Source: Cocos nucifera (lineage: Eukaryota; Streptophyta; Magnoliopsida; Arecales; Arecaceae). From it: 64,000 nt of DNA. Location: NCBI GenBank assembly GCA_006176705.1, contig QRFJ01001022.1:124001-188000 (forward strand), given 5' to 3'. The notes beneath the pieces are model-generated. The model made no database searches, was not told the DNA's origin, and saw only the letters and a program-made list of their open reading frames with translations. Position 1 is the first letter of the stretch; every line of letters starts with the position of its first letter. Both the position numbers and the translations under genes were made by a program. Shown here one piece after another: positions 48,068-60,857 of the stretch.

Positions 48068-50349
48068 TGTTAGATATGTGTGCTCTAGAAGCCAGAATTG
48101 GCTGACACTTATAATACACTTCTAAGGATAAAATTATAATTTTGACTATAAATAATAAAATAGATTATTTTCTATCACATATGTGTAATTAGTGTCTGTG
48201 ATACATCCCTTGAGTTAATGGTAATGATAATTCTTATTTTCAAGAGTTAAAAATTTAAGACAAGAATTTTCATTATTAACTAATAAAATGCTCCTGACCG
48301 TAGGATCATCTTGAGGATGGTGATTGATCCAGAAGGTTAGTGTACAATCATTTCGTTATAGTAGATGAGTCTTGAGTCTACAATATAGAGACACCGAAGC
48401 GAGAGTATAGGTACTCGTTAGAGAACGAGGGCACTGAGCGTGACCACCTCGAGTAGTCATAAGGAAGTCTACCTTCTCATCGATGACTGACTCGAAGCTG
48501 CAGTGGTGTGTCTGGTTCTTTGACCTGAGGTGCATCGACAGTTCACCTTGAGGGTGTTATAGTTTGACTACACCATGACTCGATCTTCTAGCCATTTGGA
48601 ATCCTAAGGTGTATGTTGGCTATAGCATGTTCATTGTAGGAATTGGATTGCACCAAGATAGAATCTATCTACCTCGATGGATGAGGAGCAGCCCTATGAT
48701 GATCATGAGAATCAAGTCCATAAGCCCATGGCCATGGCAGAGAGTGAAATAATAGAAAGAGTTTCTATTAAGGTCTTCACATCAGACTTGAATCGAATGA
48801 TTAAATCATATGATAGAAATTAGGGTTTGACGAGTTCACCTTAACCCTAATCTGATCGGAGCTCAAGATAGAAGAACATAATCACACAAGTAGCTGCGCT
48901 GAGAGGTTCATTTTCAGCTTTGATGGGTTGCCACCATATACTGCAAGGTGTCATTGGTGGATTTTTGGAGCAATTAGAATGATTTAGATGATCAATCATT
49001 CTAGTTGTCTGAATCAGAATTCTGATATATTGGAAGGAGTTTCGATGATGTCGATGATAGAGATCATGATATATCCCATTACTATATAGAACTGAATCTA
49101 ATTAGATCACACAAATAAGGGTGTGGATCTGGATGTCATCAATTGGACTAACCTAATATAATTGATTTGAATAAGATTCAATTAGGTTCAAGAAAATCAT
49201 GCTAGCACACGATTGAACCTAACGTTCTCCTTTTACTATCATTAAAAGTTGTCTCAACTGAGCCAAATGAGTTTGTGCTCACTCAGGTACCTTTACCTAG
49301 TCTGACTGGAGCTTGTCTAGGTCAGAAAAGGGTTGTCTTAATTTATAAGATAAATTTGAGACAACACCTACCATTTTCCATCACCTGCTAATTCTTATCC
49401 TTTGACATTAGTCAAACGTTGACCTTTGACCCTTGGACATCTGCCCATGTGTCATGTAATTATTGAAGAGCAGATAGGGGCTTGTCCCCTCCCTAAAAAT
49501 TGGAAAGGAGGGTGTCCATGCCTAGGATGGCGTGTGCCCATGGATAGGGATGCCTGGAGTCCCATATGGATGGGATTCTAGGTTGCTTCTTGGATTCAAA
49601 CTAGGTGACCCTTATTTATAGACTTTGACCAGTCTTAGGTGCCATCTAAGGATGAATCTATGGGTCTTTCATCTGATTGGATCAAATGATGTCATCCCAC
49701 TAATGAGATTTAGATCTGATTGCATGAAGCAACGTGATTGGCCTAGGTGATGTGGCACTGCATGGTGCAGTAGGGTCTATATAAAGTCCTGTCTGTGCTT
49801 ACTTTTCAGAGACTTCTCTCCTAGCCATTCCCTAAGGCTATCCCTCTCCCTTCTCTATGCCACCTTCTGGCCATCTCTCTCCTCTCCATGCCCAAGGATA
49901 GTTGGGCTTCAGATTAGTGCGATTCAAGAAAGAAAAGATTGACGAGAAAGGAAGAAGGCAGCACTGCTGCAGAGATGACTGCTAATCTTTAGAAGGAGTT
50001 TTGAAGATCCTCCAAATCAGATCTAGATCTGATATTTGGAGAAAAGAAAGAGAAGGAGAAGATCTTCAGATATAGTTTGAGTGGATACCATTAGAGGCCA
50101 GGCACTTGCATGGCTAGATCCAGAACCTCAGGCTATCAGCAGATCATCAGTGGATAATCGGATTACCCATATCAAGGTAAAACTAATTTAGATTTAATTT
50201 AATTTAATTTTTTTGATTATTAAATTATAAAATTAGATCTAAAAAATGTCAGATCTAATTTGGATCTAAGAAAAAATTTTTGAAATATATCTCTTGATCT
50301 GATCAGATCTAAACAAATCCGACCCCAAAAAATCAGGATTTCTCCTTCA
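48068..50349 (+). repeat. Copia K3 5' LTR (K2-like subtype)
   Basis: It starts TGTTAGATATGTGTGC and ends TTCTCCTTCA. TATATAAA is at 49778-49785. At positions that separate the subtypes (AATTTTCATT, GAACCTCAGGCTATC) it agrees with K2 LTRs. Confidence 0.92.
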
Positions 50350-50351
50350 AC

Positions 50352-50363
50352 TGGTATCAGAGC
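50352..50363 (+). other. Primer binding site of Copia K3 (initiator Met tRNA)
   Basis: A perfect TGGTATCAGAGC lies two bases after the 5' LTR. Confidence 0.92.
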
Positions 50364-52246
50364 CAGGTTCTTATAAAATTTATTTAGATTTAATTTAATT
50401 ATATAAATTAGTAATTTTAGATATTACATGAGATATAATTAGATCTAAAATTAGAAAATTAAAAAATTAAAATTAAATTAATCTAGATCTAAAATTAGAA
50501 GATATGCATGACTAGTTCTAGGAATAGAATAGTTCTATAGAATAGTCTTAGTATAATCACAATTTTTAATTTGATTTAATATATTTTTAGATCTATTTAT
50601 TTACTATTTTTTGATATTATAAATATTATAATAACATCTAAAAAATAGAAAATAAATTAATTATTTAATTTTAAATATCATATGAGATATGATTGATGCA
50701 TGTCTAGACTAGTTGTAGAATAGTTCTACATAATTAGGTCTAGATTAGAATTTATTTTGATTAGATCAATTTAAATCTAATTTTTTAGATTATTATGAGA
50801 TAATTTAGATCTAAAAATATGCATGATTGATACATGAGATGTATGCAAAATATGCCATGATTAGATCTAATTTTGTATATGAGATATATGATATAGATCT
50901 AATTACTTTTTGTAGATTATTGCATGTTCCTGATTAAGGCATTCCTCTTGGCCGTCCGGATCATAAGAATGAAGAAGGGTTAAAGGCCCTCTTCTTCCAT
51001 TCGATGGGGTGTTCTTATGATGTGTAGGGGTGCTGCGTGTTCGTCCTTAATCAGAAACCCAAAACTTACTTTCTGCAAAACCCTAGATCCTGAAACCCTA
51101 GGATTTATTGTGCATATTTTGTTTATGAACCCTAAACTTAATTAAGAATTAAGATTATGGAAATATTAATTAGGTCTAAAATTGAGAATTTTTAGATCTA
51201 AGACATATTCATAATACTGGGTTCGGGCTTGGGTAGCTCAATTAGGTCTAAGCGGTTGATCAAACCGAATCAAGAGTTGGTTAGATGGGATCAACAATGC
51301 TTAAATTGACCAGCCTAATAGGATTAAGTCTGGGTCAAGATCGAGTCACATGAGTGATCGATCAAGCAAGACCTAATTAGGCTCAGAGGTTAGAGTCTGG
51401 ATTGTAGGCTAACCCAATTGGTTCTGGCTCAATAATTTGGTGTCTAAGGTAAGTTTGGCACATACGACCGACTGGATTTTTAATTGGAAGCTACTCGACC
51501 TGAATGCATTCTTGTACGAGTTAATGGCATATTCCCTTCCACCGGTCTCACTTACCTGGCCATATCTGTTGACACAGTTCTGATCTGAGGTGGTCAATAA
51601 TCCGAGCTAACCCATGCCACTAGGTTAGTCATAATTGTTATGACTATGCCAAGTCTAGTTTAATGAGACCTGAATCAATTCTCCCTAAGAAAAGATTAAG
51701 TCTGAGGTCTTCCACCATTGTAGATGTGCGGGCCCTTCCCGGGGTTGATTGTTCTCGACTGGATACAGTGGCTCAGTTGCACCGGAAAAGATGCAACCAT
51801 GTCTATTAGGCATTGGATGCTATGGGCTGGAGGATGAGTTGGGCTCAATATTTTGGATACGGTGAGAGACTCAATTAGGAATCCAGTCTATGCAAATGGT
51901 GGGTCTGACTTAACTAAGGAGTGGATCAATATTTCGGATACGGTGAGATTCATGAATTAGAGACCAAGTTTGGGTGCACCATGATTAGAGAATCATTGAA
52001 CAAGAGTTGTTCACTCATTGGCTAACCCATCACCAATAACTGTTAGGTGAGGTGATGAGTCAGTTGGTGAGACCGCACCACCCACTAGAAATCATTAATC
52101 ATGGAGATTTTTGCATCTCTACAGAGGGAGTGTAGGGATCCGAGAAAATAGTGGAAGCTAATTTATTTAAAAATAAAATTTCTAAATAAATTGGTCAAGT
52201 CAAAATTACAAGTATCTAACTAGAATCTTTGACTCTCTATAGAAAA
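50364..52246 (+). other. Copia K3 leader
   Basis: About 1.9 kb of non-coding leader. The first 800 bases are AT-rich and contain the conserved hairpin at 50930-51054; the remainder is of more mixed composition with no supported gene. The frame at 51409-51597 is incidental. Confidence 0.85.
50930..51054 (+). ncRNA. Predicted structured element in K3 leader RNA
   Basis: The outer arms CTGATTAAGG/CCTTAATCAG are at 50930-50939 and 51045-51054. The inner arms ATCATAAGAA/TTCTTATGAT are at 50960-50969 and 51012-51021. An innermost stem pairs GAAGAAG-GGG (50971-50980 region) with CCC-t-CTTCTTC (50987-50997). It is homologous to 8416-8548 in K2. The next inner pair is C-G in K2 and T-G (wobble) in K3, so pairing is kept. 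This is an RNA structure within the element transcript, not a separate gene. Confidence 0.6.
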
Positions 52247-55200
52247 ATGTCTGCGTCCAACCCATTGGCACGTATCCTGGACACACATAGACTGACTGGA
52301 CCCAATTATAAAGATTGGCTCAGGAAACTACAAAATTATTTTGGGTTTCGAGAAGTTAACCATGTATTGGACCAGGACCCTCCCACCTTACCAGCTCGTC
52401 CATCCTGTTGAACAGAGAGCATCTCTGGAAAAATGGATAGACGAAGATAATAAGGCCAGATATTACATGTTGGGCTCGATGTCTGATGAGCTCCAGCGCC
52501 AACATGAAGATATCGGGACTGCTCGCCAAATGTTGGCTCACCTACAGGAGATGTTTGGTGAACAGAGTCGCGCAGCCAAAGTATCAAGTCACGAAATGAC
52601 TTTTTAAGGCTAAGATGCGTGATGGGCAGTCAGTCCAAGATCACTGTCTGATGATGATCAAGGACATGGAAGAGCTTGAGAAGCTCGGTGTGAAGTTGGA
52701 CTTGGATCTGCAGAATGATATTATTCTGCAATCCTTGACTGATGCATATGGGCAATTCATCATGAATTACCACATGCATAAACTTCAAAATTCCTTGGCC
52801 GAATTAATGAATATGCTGGTTACCGCTGAGCTTTCTATGAAAGGTTCTAAAGGCTCAGTTCTTGCTATGGAACGGACTTCTTCCAAAAGAAAGTCTTATG
52901 GAAAGAAAAAGAAGTCTGTGAAAAAGCAAAAGGTGGAAGGAAGGAAAGAAGAAAAAGAAGAGCTGAAGAAGAAGGCCGCTAATGGCAAAGGAAAGTGTTT
53001 CCATTGCAACAGCGACGGCCATTGGAAGCGGAACTGCCCTACTTACCTGGCCACCCTGAAGAACAAGAAGGAAGGTCCTTCTGGAGGTATGCTCGTTATT
53101 GAGTCTAACCTTACGGATTTCTTCTGCATCCAGTTGGGTGCTTGACTCTGGTTCTAGTGCTCATCTGTGCACTTCTATGCAGGGTCTTGAGGATAGCAGG
53201 AGGCTGAGGGATGGAGACATGATCCTACGCATCGGTAATGGAGCAAGAGTTGCTGCAGTAGCCGTGGGAACATACCCTCTTCGATTACCATCTGGTTTAG
53301 ACTTAGTTTTAAAAGACTGTTATTATGTGCCTGCAGCTAGCAGGAATTTGATTTCTGTTTCATGCTTAGCACAAGAAGGCTATGTGATTACCTTCTTTAA
53401 GGACCATTGTAACATTCTTTATGAAAGAAATAAAATTGCAAATGGTTTTCTTATTAATGGTCTTTATCAGTTACATATTGATGTACCTATTTTTAACTAT
53501 CGAGCAAAACGTGAATGCCAAACAAAATGACCTAGGGATAGTCCAAATGATAGATATCTATGGCACCTGAGATTAGGTCATATAGCAGAAGATAGGATTA
53601 ACAAATTGGAGAAAAATGGGCTATTGAGTCCATTGACTTTCTGAGTCATATCCAACTTGTGAATCTTGTCTTCAAGGCAAAATGACTAAACTCCCTTTTG
53701 TTAGGACATGGGGAAAGGGCCACAGATCTCCTTGCCCTAGTACATACTGATGTGTGCGGCCCATTTGATGTGCCGGCTAGAGGCAATTTTGTCTACTTCA
53801 TTACCTTTATCGATGATCTATCTAGGTATGGGTATGTGTATCTTATGAGACACAAGTCTGAAGCTTTTGAAAAGTTCAAAGAATTCAGACATGAAGTAGA
53901 AAAACAAACTAAAAAACCCATTAAGGTTCTTCGATCAGATCGAGGAGGTGAATACCTTAGCCGGAAAATTCCTAGACTATCTTAAGGAAAAATGGCATAG
54001 TCTCTCAATGGACTCCACCAGGAACACCTCAACTCAACGGGGTTTCAGAATGGAGAAATCGGACTCTATTGGATATGGTTCGATCCATGATGAGCTTCAC
54101 AGACCTCCCTGATTTTCTTTGGGGACACTCATTGTTAACTTCAATCTATCTACTGAATAGGGTTCCCTCTAAAACCGTTCCTACCACACCGTATGAGATA
54201 TGGCACGGTAAGAAACCAAGTCTGAGTCATCTCAGAATTTGGGGTTGTCCGGCTCATGTCAAAAGACAACAAGCGGACAAGTTAGAGTTTAGGTCCTTTC
54301 AGAGCTCGATTCATAGGATATCCTAAAGAGTCATTAGGATACTATTTCTACATTCCAGAAGACCACAATGTGATTGTGAGTCGACATGCCATCTTTCTTG
54401 AAAAATAGTTTATTCAAGATAGCGGCATTGGAAAGCAGATTAAGCTTGATGAGAAAGTCTCACAAGTAGCAACGAGCTAAGGACCAATTGGAACCAAATC
54501 AGGTTGAGCCAATAAGAACACTACCTCCTCCACCTCGTAGATCGGAAAAGAGTTTCCCATCCCCCTGAAGAGATACTTAGGTATTATTTCAGAGGAAGTA
54601 GAGAAAATGTTCCTCGTAGGTAATGGTGCTCATGGTGATGATCCCAAAACCTACAACGAGGCGATATCAGATATCGACTCCGAGAAATGGCTTAGAGGCA
54701 ATGAAGTCAGAAATTGACTCGATGCACTCAAACCAAGTCTGGACCTTGGTAGATCCACCAGAAGGTATAGTACCTATTGGGTGTAAATGGATCTTCAAGA
54801 GAAAGATTGGTGCAGATGGGAAATGTGGAGACATTCAAGGCTAGACTAGTGGCAAAAGGTTATAGTCAACGTGAAGGCATTGACTATCAGGATACCTTTT
54901 TCCCCAGTAGCTATGCTAAAATCCATCCGCACATTGCTTGCTGTTGCAGCCTATTTCGATTATGAAATATGGCAAATGGACGTGAAAGCGGCATTCCTAA
55001 ATGGATATCTTGAGGAAGATATCTATATGGAACAGCCACTAGGTTTCACATCCAGTGATACTGATCACAAGGTTTGCAAGCTGCAAAGGTCCATATATGG
55101 ACTTAAGCAAGCATCTCGGAGCTGGAACACTCGTTTCAATGATGTGATCAAAAATGTTTGGTTTCATCAAAAATGAAGAGGAACCATGTGTTTTCAAAAA

Positions 55201-56216
55201 GGTCAGTGGGAGCGCTGTTGTCTTCCTCGTATTGTACGTGGATGACATCCTCCTTATTGGGAATGATATTCCCATGTTGACCATCAGTCAAAATATGGTT
55301 GTCCAAGGAATTCTCCATGAAAGACCTAGGTGAAGCATCCTTTATTCTAGGAATTAAGGTCTATAGGGATAGACCGAATAGGATGCTAGGACTTTCACAG
55401 AAGATGTACATAGAGGAAGTACTAAAGAGGTTTAGTATGGAAAACTCTAAGAGGGGATTAATACCCTTCAGACATGGTATTCATCTTTCCAAGAAGATGT
55501 GCCCCTAGCACACCTGAGGAAATAGAATGCATGAGCAAGATCCCTTATGCTTCTGCAATAGGGAGCCTCATGTATGCCATGCTATGTACACGACCTGATA
55601 TAGCCCATGCTGTGAGTGTCACAAGCAGATATCAGTCAAATCCAGGTGAAGAACACTGGACTTCTGTGAAATGTATCCTTAAGTACTTGAGAAGAACTAA
55701 GGATATGATGTTGGTCTTTGGTAATGGAGAACTCCAAGTCCAGGGATACACAGACTCGGATTTCATGTCCGATATAGATGATCGAAAGTCGACATCTGGG
55801 AGTCTGTTTGTGTGCAATGGTGGAGCTGTCAGCTGGAAGAGTTCCAAGCAAATGTGATAGCAGATTCCACCATGGAAGCAGAATATATCGCTGCATCAGA
55901 AGCTGCAAAGGAAGCATTCTGGTACAAGAAGTTTGCTGCAGAAATCGAAGTAATGCCATCAGATGCCATTCCTCTATACTGCGACAACAATGGCGCCATA
56001 GCCCTTGCTAAGGAGCCAAGGTCTCACCAGAAATCCAAGCACATTGAGCGGCGATACCACCTCATCCGCGATTACCTCGAGAAAGGTTACGTCGAGGTCA
56101 AGAGAGTCAACTCCACAGATAATGTGGCAGACCCACTTACAAAGCCGTTGGGCCAGCAGAAGATCGAAGCCCACCTTGAGAAGATGGGACTTAGACTTGT
56201 AGCCAATTGGCTTTAG
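52247..56216 (+). pseudogene. Copia K3 gag-pol polyprotein, frameshifted
   Basis: It starts MSASNPLARILDTHRL. Gag has a lysine-rich basic region near 52890-52975 and an intact zinc knuckle CFHCNSDGHWKRNC near 53000 (C-x2-C-x4-H-x4-C). Protease: WVLDSGSSAHLCTS near 53140. Integrase: LGHIAEDRINKL near 53575, HTDVCGPFDVPARGN near 53745, FIDDLSRYGYVYLM, RSDRGGEY near 53935 and LNRVPSKTVPTTPYEIWHG. RT: QMDVKAAFLNGYLEEDIYM near 54975, YGLKQASRSW near 55098, and YVDD near 55236. RNase H: YTDSDFMSDIDDRKSTSG near 55750, STMEAEYIAASEAAKE near 55870, YCDNNGAIALAKE and ADPLTKPLGQ. It ends LVANWL-stop at 56214. At least 11 frame changes but few in-frame stops. With correct bases it would be the closest to a working element in this window. 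Confidence 0.9.
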
Positions 56217-56219
56217 GAC

Positions 56220-56230
56220 AAGTGGGAGAT
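56220..56230 (+). other. Polypurine tract of Copia K3
   Basis: AAGTGGGAGAT directly abuts the 3' LTR. It would prime plus-strand DNA synthesis. Confidence 0.75.
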
Positions 56231-58526
56231 TGTTAGATATATGTGCCCTAGAAGCCAGAATTGGCTGACACTTGTAATACACTTCTAGGGGCAAAATTAT
56301 AATTTTGACTATAAATAATAAAATGGGTTATTTTCTATCACATATGTGTATTTAGTGTCTGTGATACATCCTTTGAGTTAATGGTAATGATAATTCATAT
56401 TTTCAAGAGTTGAAAATTTAAGACATGAATAATCATTATTAACTCATAAAATGCTCCCGACCATAGGATCATCACGAGGATGGTGATTGATCCGGAAGGT
56501 TGGTGTACAATCGCTTCTCTTTAGTAGATGAGTCTTGAGTCTACGGTGTGGAGACACCGGAGCGAGAGTACAGGTACTCGTTAGAGAACGAGGGCACTGA
56601 GCGTGACCACCTCGAGTAGTCATTAGGAAGTCTACCTTCTCGTCAATGACTGACTCGATGCTGCAGTAGTGTGTCTGGTTCTTTGACCTGAGGTGCATCG
56701 GCAGTTCACCTTGAGGGTGTTATAGTTTGACTACACCATTACTCGGTCTCCTAGCCATATGGAACCCTGAGGTGTATGTTGGCTATAGCATGTTCATTGT
56801 AGGAACTGGATTGCATCAAGATGGAATCTATCTACCTCGGTGGTAGAGGAGCAGCCCTATGATGATCATGAGAATCAAGTCCAGAAGCCCATGGCCATGG
56901 CAGAGAGTGAAATAATAGAAAGAGTTTCTATTTAGATTTTCACATTGGACTCGAATCGAATGATTACATCATATGACAGAGACTAGGGTTTGACGAGTTC
57001 ACCTTAACCCTAATCTGATCGGGGCTCAAGATAGAAGAACTTAATCACACAGGTAGCTGCACCAAGAGGTTCGCATTCAGCTCTGATGGGTTGCCACCAT
57101 ATACTGCTAGGTGTCACTGGTGGATTTTGGGAGCAATTAGAATGATTTAGATGATCGATCATTCTAGCTGTTCGAATCAGAAGAGTTCTGATCCATCGAA
57201 AGGAGTTTCGATGATGTCGATGATAGAGATCATGACATATCCCATTACCATACAGAACTGAACCTAACTGGGTCACACAAACAAGGGTTTGAATCTGGTG
57301 ATCATCAATTGAACTGATCTAGTTCAATTGATCTGAATGAGATTCAATTAGGTTCAAGGAAAATCGTGCTAGCACTCGATTGAACCTAACGTTCTTCTTT
57401 TACTATCATAAATAAGTTGTCCTGACTGAGCCAAAGGAGTTTGTGCTCAATCAGAGGCCTTCATATGGTCTGACTGGAGGTTGTCCAAGTCAGAAAAGGT
57501 TGTCTTAATTTAATGAGATTAACCTGCCATTTTTGGTCACCTGCCATTTTTTCATTGCTAATTCTTGTCCTTTGACTTTGGTCAAACAGTTGACCTTTGA
57601 TCCTTGGACATTGACCATGTGTCATGCACCTATTGGAGAGCTGGTGGGGGTTGTCCCCTGCCAGAACCTGGCAAAGAAGGGGGCACACGCCTAGGGTGGC
57701 GTGCAGCCCATGGATAGGGCGCCTAGGAGTCCCATTGGATGGGACTCCAGGATTCCTTTTGGATTCAAACTAGGTTCTCATCTAAGACTTTGACCGATCT
57801 TAGAATCATCTAAGGATGAATCTATGGGTCTCCTCTAAGGAGGAATCCAGGGGATCTCTATTCCCACCAATCAGATTTAGATCTGATTTCACAAAGGGTG
57901 TGATTGATTGAGAGGGAGGAGTGGATCATGGCGCAGCAGGTCTATAAATAAGACCCTGCGCCCAACTTTTCAGAGATCCTCTCTTAGCCATGCCCCAAGG
58001 CTGCCTCTCTCCCTCCTTCTCCATGCCACTCTTCTCCTCTCTCTCCTCTCCACGTCCAAAAGGATAGTTTTGGGCTTCAGTTGGTGCGATTCAGATCAAG
58101 AAAAGGCTGATCGAGAAAGCAAGAAGGCTGCACTGCTGCAAAAGGACGACTGCTGATCTTCAAAAGGAGTTTTGAAGATCCTCCAGATCAGATCCAGATC
58201 TAATTTTTGGAGGTGTGATAGAGAAGAAGAGGATCTCCAGATCCAGTCCGAGTGGATACCGGTAGAGGCCAGGCATTTATGTGGCTAGATCCAGAACCTT
58301 CCGCTGCTATCAGTAGGATCATCACAGGGATAATAGGATTACCCAATATCAAGGTAAATTAAATTTGATTTAATTTAATTTAATTTTATTTGATTATCAG
58401 ATCATAAAATTAGATCTGAAAAAGGTTAGATCTGATTTGAATCTAAGAAAAAATTTTTGAAATATGCCTCTTGATCCAATCAGATCTGAAGGAACCTGAC
58501 CCCGAGAAATCAAGATTTCCCCTTCA
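56231..58526 (+). repeat. Copia K3 3' LTR (K1-like subtype)
   Basis: 2296 bp, TGTTAGATATATGTGCCC to TTCCCCTTCA. TATAAATA is at 57943-57950. Subtype markers (ACATGAATAATCATT, GAACCTTCCGCTGC) agree with K1 and with the LTR at 62913, not with K3's own 5' LTR. Confidence 0.92.
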
Positions 58527-59591
58527 CTCCATGCCCCATGCCCTCTCTTTTTATGTGATAGAGAGTCTCTCTCTGGTCTTCACGCATGCCCCTTCTCTTT
58601 CTCTTATTCTCATTTGGTTATTTAGTGGTTGACCAAGTCTAAGAGGAAGTTAGTTTTGATTTAGGATTCTATAAGATAGAGTCCTTATAAACCAAAACAT
58701 CTCCTTCCATATGTGCCACCTATCTCCTATTTTTTCTCCCTAATTCCATGTGAGTGAGAGATTTTTTGTGCACCTCTCCTTGCTGGATTTACCAAAAAAA
58801 ATCAAAGCCCAACCACTTGCCAAATCTAGTTCTGCCTTGTCTAGTTTTTGACCTAGGCAAAGACTCTTTTTTTCTATAAATTTAGGATGAATTTTGGCCT
58901 GATTTTTTCGTGGAATATAGAGCATTGGGAGAGGTTTGGGGTGTGCAAGAATCAGAGGAGGAGGGTCTTTGGGCATGGGGGTTCCATTGGGACCAAACTA
59001 CGTGTCTAGGTGAGAGAAAAGAGAAGAAGAAGAGGGTCTTCTTCTAAGGATGTTTTTTTTTCAATCTCTCCTCATTTTTTTGAGTTTCTTCTAAGAGAGT
59101 CTTAGATCAGTAAACTCTCATATTTTGGAGAGTTCAAGTTTTAAAGAAGGGAGTATCGGATCGATCGTCAAAGAGAGATCAGCACAGTACTAGCATGGTG
59201 TGTTGATTTTCTGCATCAGGATCTCAGATCGTGTTTGTGGGCTCGTGTGGATGACTCCTAGAGGTCGAACGTGTGTGTGGCTCATGACTTCATTCTCAAG
59301 TCTGGATCAGCAAGTTAGATCATCTAACTTACATAGGTAATAGATCTGATCTATTAATTTCATACCTGCATTAGATGTAGTATAGATCTATGTTAATGTG
59401 ATCAACCTTTCCTTCTTCTTTATTTTTTTAATTTTTAATTTAATATCATGCCTTTGTCATATAATAGATCTATGATCTAGGTATTTACATATTTATTTAG
59501 ATAAATATTTAATTTATTTAAGTCTTTTGCTATAAGATCTTGAAAGAGTTTCAAGATCTACTCGTGAAACTCTAGATCTGGTTTCTTCACC

Positions 59592-60857
59592 TGTCCAACT
59601 AGGAGCCCAATTAAATCAAATTAAATCAAGATTTAAATTTGATTTAAATCCTAAGTCAATCAGGTGCACTCAAGTTCTAGTCAAATAAGAAATTATTCTT
59701 TTGTTGTAGTTGGCTTTTCCAATAAATCAATTAGACTTAATCTAATTAAATCTAAATTAACTCTAATTGAATCTAATTCAATTAGACTTGATCTTTGTCT
59801 GATTGCTTAATCAAATTGAGTCAATTAGCAATCCAATTGCTAATCGATCCTTCTGCAATACTTACATTAGGTCAAATATCAATCACATTGAATGTTTGAC
59901 CTTAAAACGATTCTCAATCATTGATTAACCATCCGAATATATTACAAGCTCTAATGTGCGTGACCCCATAGGTTCGAACCTAAGCTGATAGTATAGGAAC
60001 CAATTCCTATACCAATCAAAGTTATCATCTAGCAATGGTTTTCGATGTCCAGATAGGTCGAATATATGCAGAGCAACATTCTTAGAACCCTAGCCCATGG
60101 TTACCGTATAATTCATCCCTATGATCAATAATGCTCAAGATGACTTCGTGTATGCTGTCAAACACTCATACAAGTCATCTTTATTGTGTCTCAAAATTTT
60201 GCAAATCTCATGACACCTCACGAGGATTACCCAGGCCTAGATTTTGCTAAATTGAAATACAACGAGACATTGTCTTCCTGAAGTTAATCAGGAGTTGTCA
60301 ATCCCATCTTGACTCACACACTGACTCTATAAATACTTAATTGTACCTAGAAATCTTTCGTTGTCTATATTAGAAATACAAACAGTCCAGCATCAAAGTA
60401 CAGTGAGTTGCTTGCAAGTCACCAAGGCGATCTTAGGTCGGAGGGATACTTATATCCATTGGCCTTGGCTAGTTGCTCTTGATAGTAGAGTATTACATTG
60501 ATCACGTTTAGTACAGATATACTCCTACATCTCATCTGGATGCCATACCAGTATCTCCACACCACTGGATTATGAGGACAACCAACACATATGACATACA
60601 GCGACCTACACTCAATAAGTTATCATCCTGGTTAATAACTTATCATTTGATTATAAATAATTTAAGAACCATCCGATAAATCCTCCTTTATCGATTGATT
60701 GTGGTTCTAAGAACTTCATCATAATTTAAAAGTTCATTTAAGGAAGATAGAACTTTTATGATGAAATAGCTAAATTACTATTATTATTAGATAATTCATA
60801 TACTAATTCCAATCATCTACTACTTAGATGATTGGCTTTAGGACACATTTTCCAACA
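59592..60857 (-). repeat. Inverted T-like LTR (possible solo LTR)
   Basis: On the minus strand this begins TGTTGGAAAATGTGTCC, followed by AAAGCCAATCATC, and ends TTGGACA. It resembles the first half of T's 3' LTR (46700-47640), including the segment with the GGTTCG motif near 59970, but is shorter and diverged. The TG...CA ends suggest a solo LTR of a related family. The flanking bases (TCACC and CTAGC) do not form a TSD, so truncation or rearrangement is also possible. Confidence 0.65.

Larger units (their letters stand above)
48068..58526 (+). mobile_element. Copia K3, most complete K-family retrotransposon
   Basis: 10459 bp with 5' LTR 48068-50349 and 3' LTR 56231-58526. A perfect TSD, CTCCA, lies at 48063-48067 and 58527-58531, and the empty site is visible in T's 5' LTR near 1664. 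It contains the full order: primer site, long leader, gag, protease, integrase, RT, RNase H and polypurine tract. No other element interrupts it. The two LTRs belong to visibly different K subtypes, which is unusual. It serves as the reference for K1 and K2. Confidence 0.93.
1200..59589 (+). mobile_element. Copia T, outermost Ty1/copia retrotransposon, heavily interrupted
   Basis: T is the host of most other insertions. Its pieces in order are: 5' LTR remnant 1200-2762, leader 2763-4264 and 42295-42708, gag-pol 42709-46677, and a 3' LTR from about 46688 to 59589. It is interrupted by Copia C at 4265-42294 and Copia K3 at 48068-58526. The two LTR parts match each other across about 1.5 kb, including the segment around the K3 insertion point. 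Its own TSD cannot be read because the 5' end is outside the window. The polymerase resembles K-family polymerases more than C's, in the Tork/Angela part of Ty1/copia (tentative). It is a defective, old copy. Confidence 0.85.
46688..59589 (+). repeat. Copia T 3' LTR, split by Copia K3
   Basis: It follows the purine-rich AGTGGAAG after the pol stop. It is homologous to the T 5' LTR from about 47605 on, and to the inverted LTR at 59592-60857 in its first half. K3 splits it at 48067/58532. Excluding K3 it is about 2.4 kb and ends GGTTTCTTCA. The exact first base is uncertain, because the TG end has decayed. TATAAAT lies near 58875. Confidence 0.8.

Noticed and set aside
57010..57276. 88-codon antisense open frame in the K LTR, also at 63693-63959 and partly at 36548-36826
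   Set aside because: Same reasoning: shared by descent among LTR copies, no motif, and no promoter or conservation beyond nucleotide identity.
59592..60857. Region rich in T and A considered as a host intergenic spacer
   Set aside because: Reverse-strand similarity to T's LTR (46700-47640) over several segments shows that it is LTR-derived.
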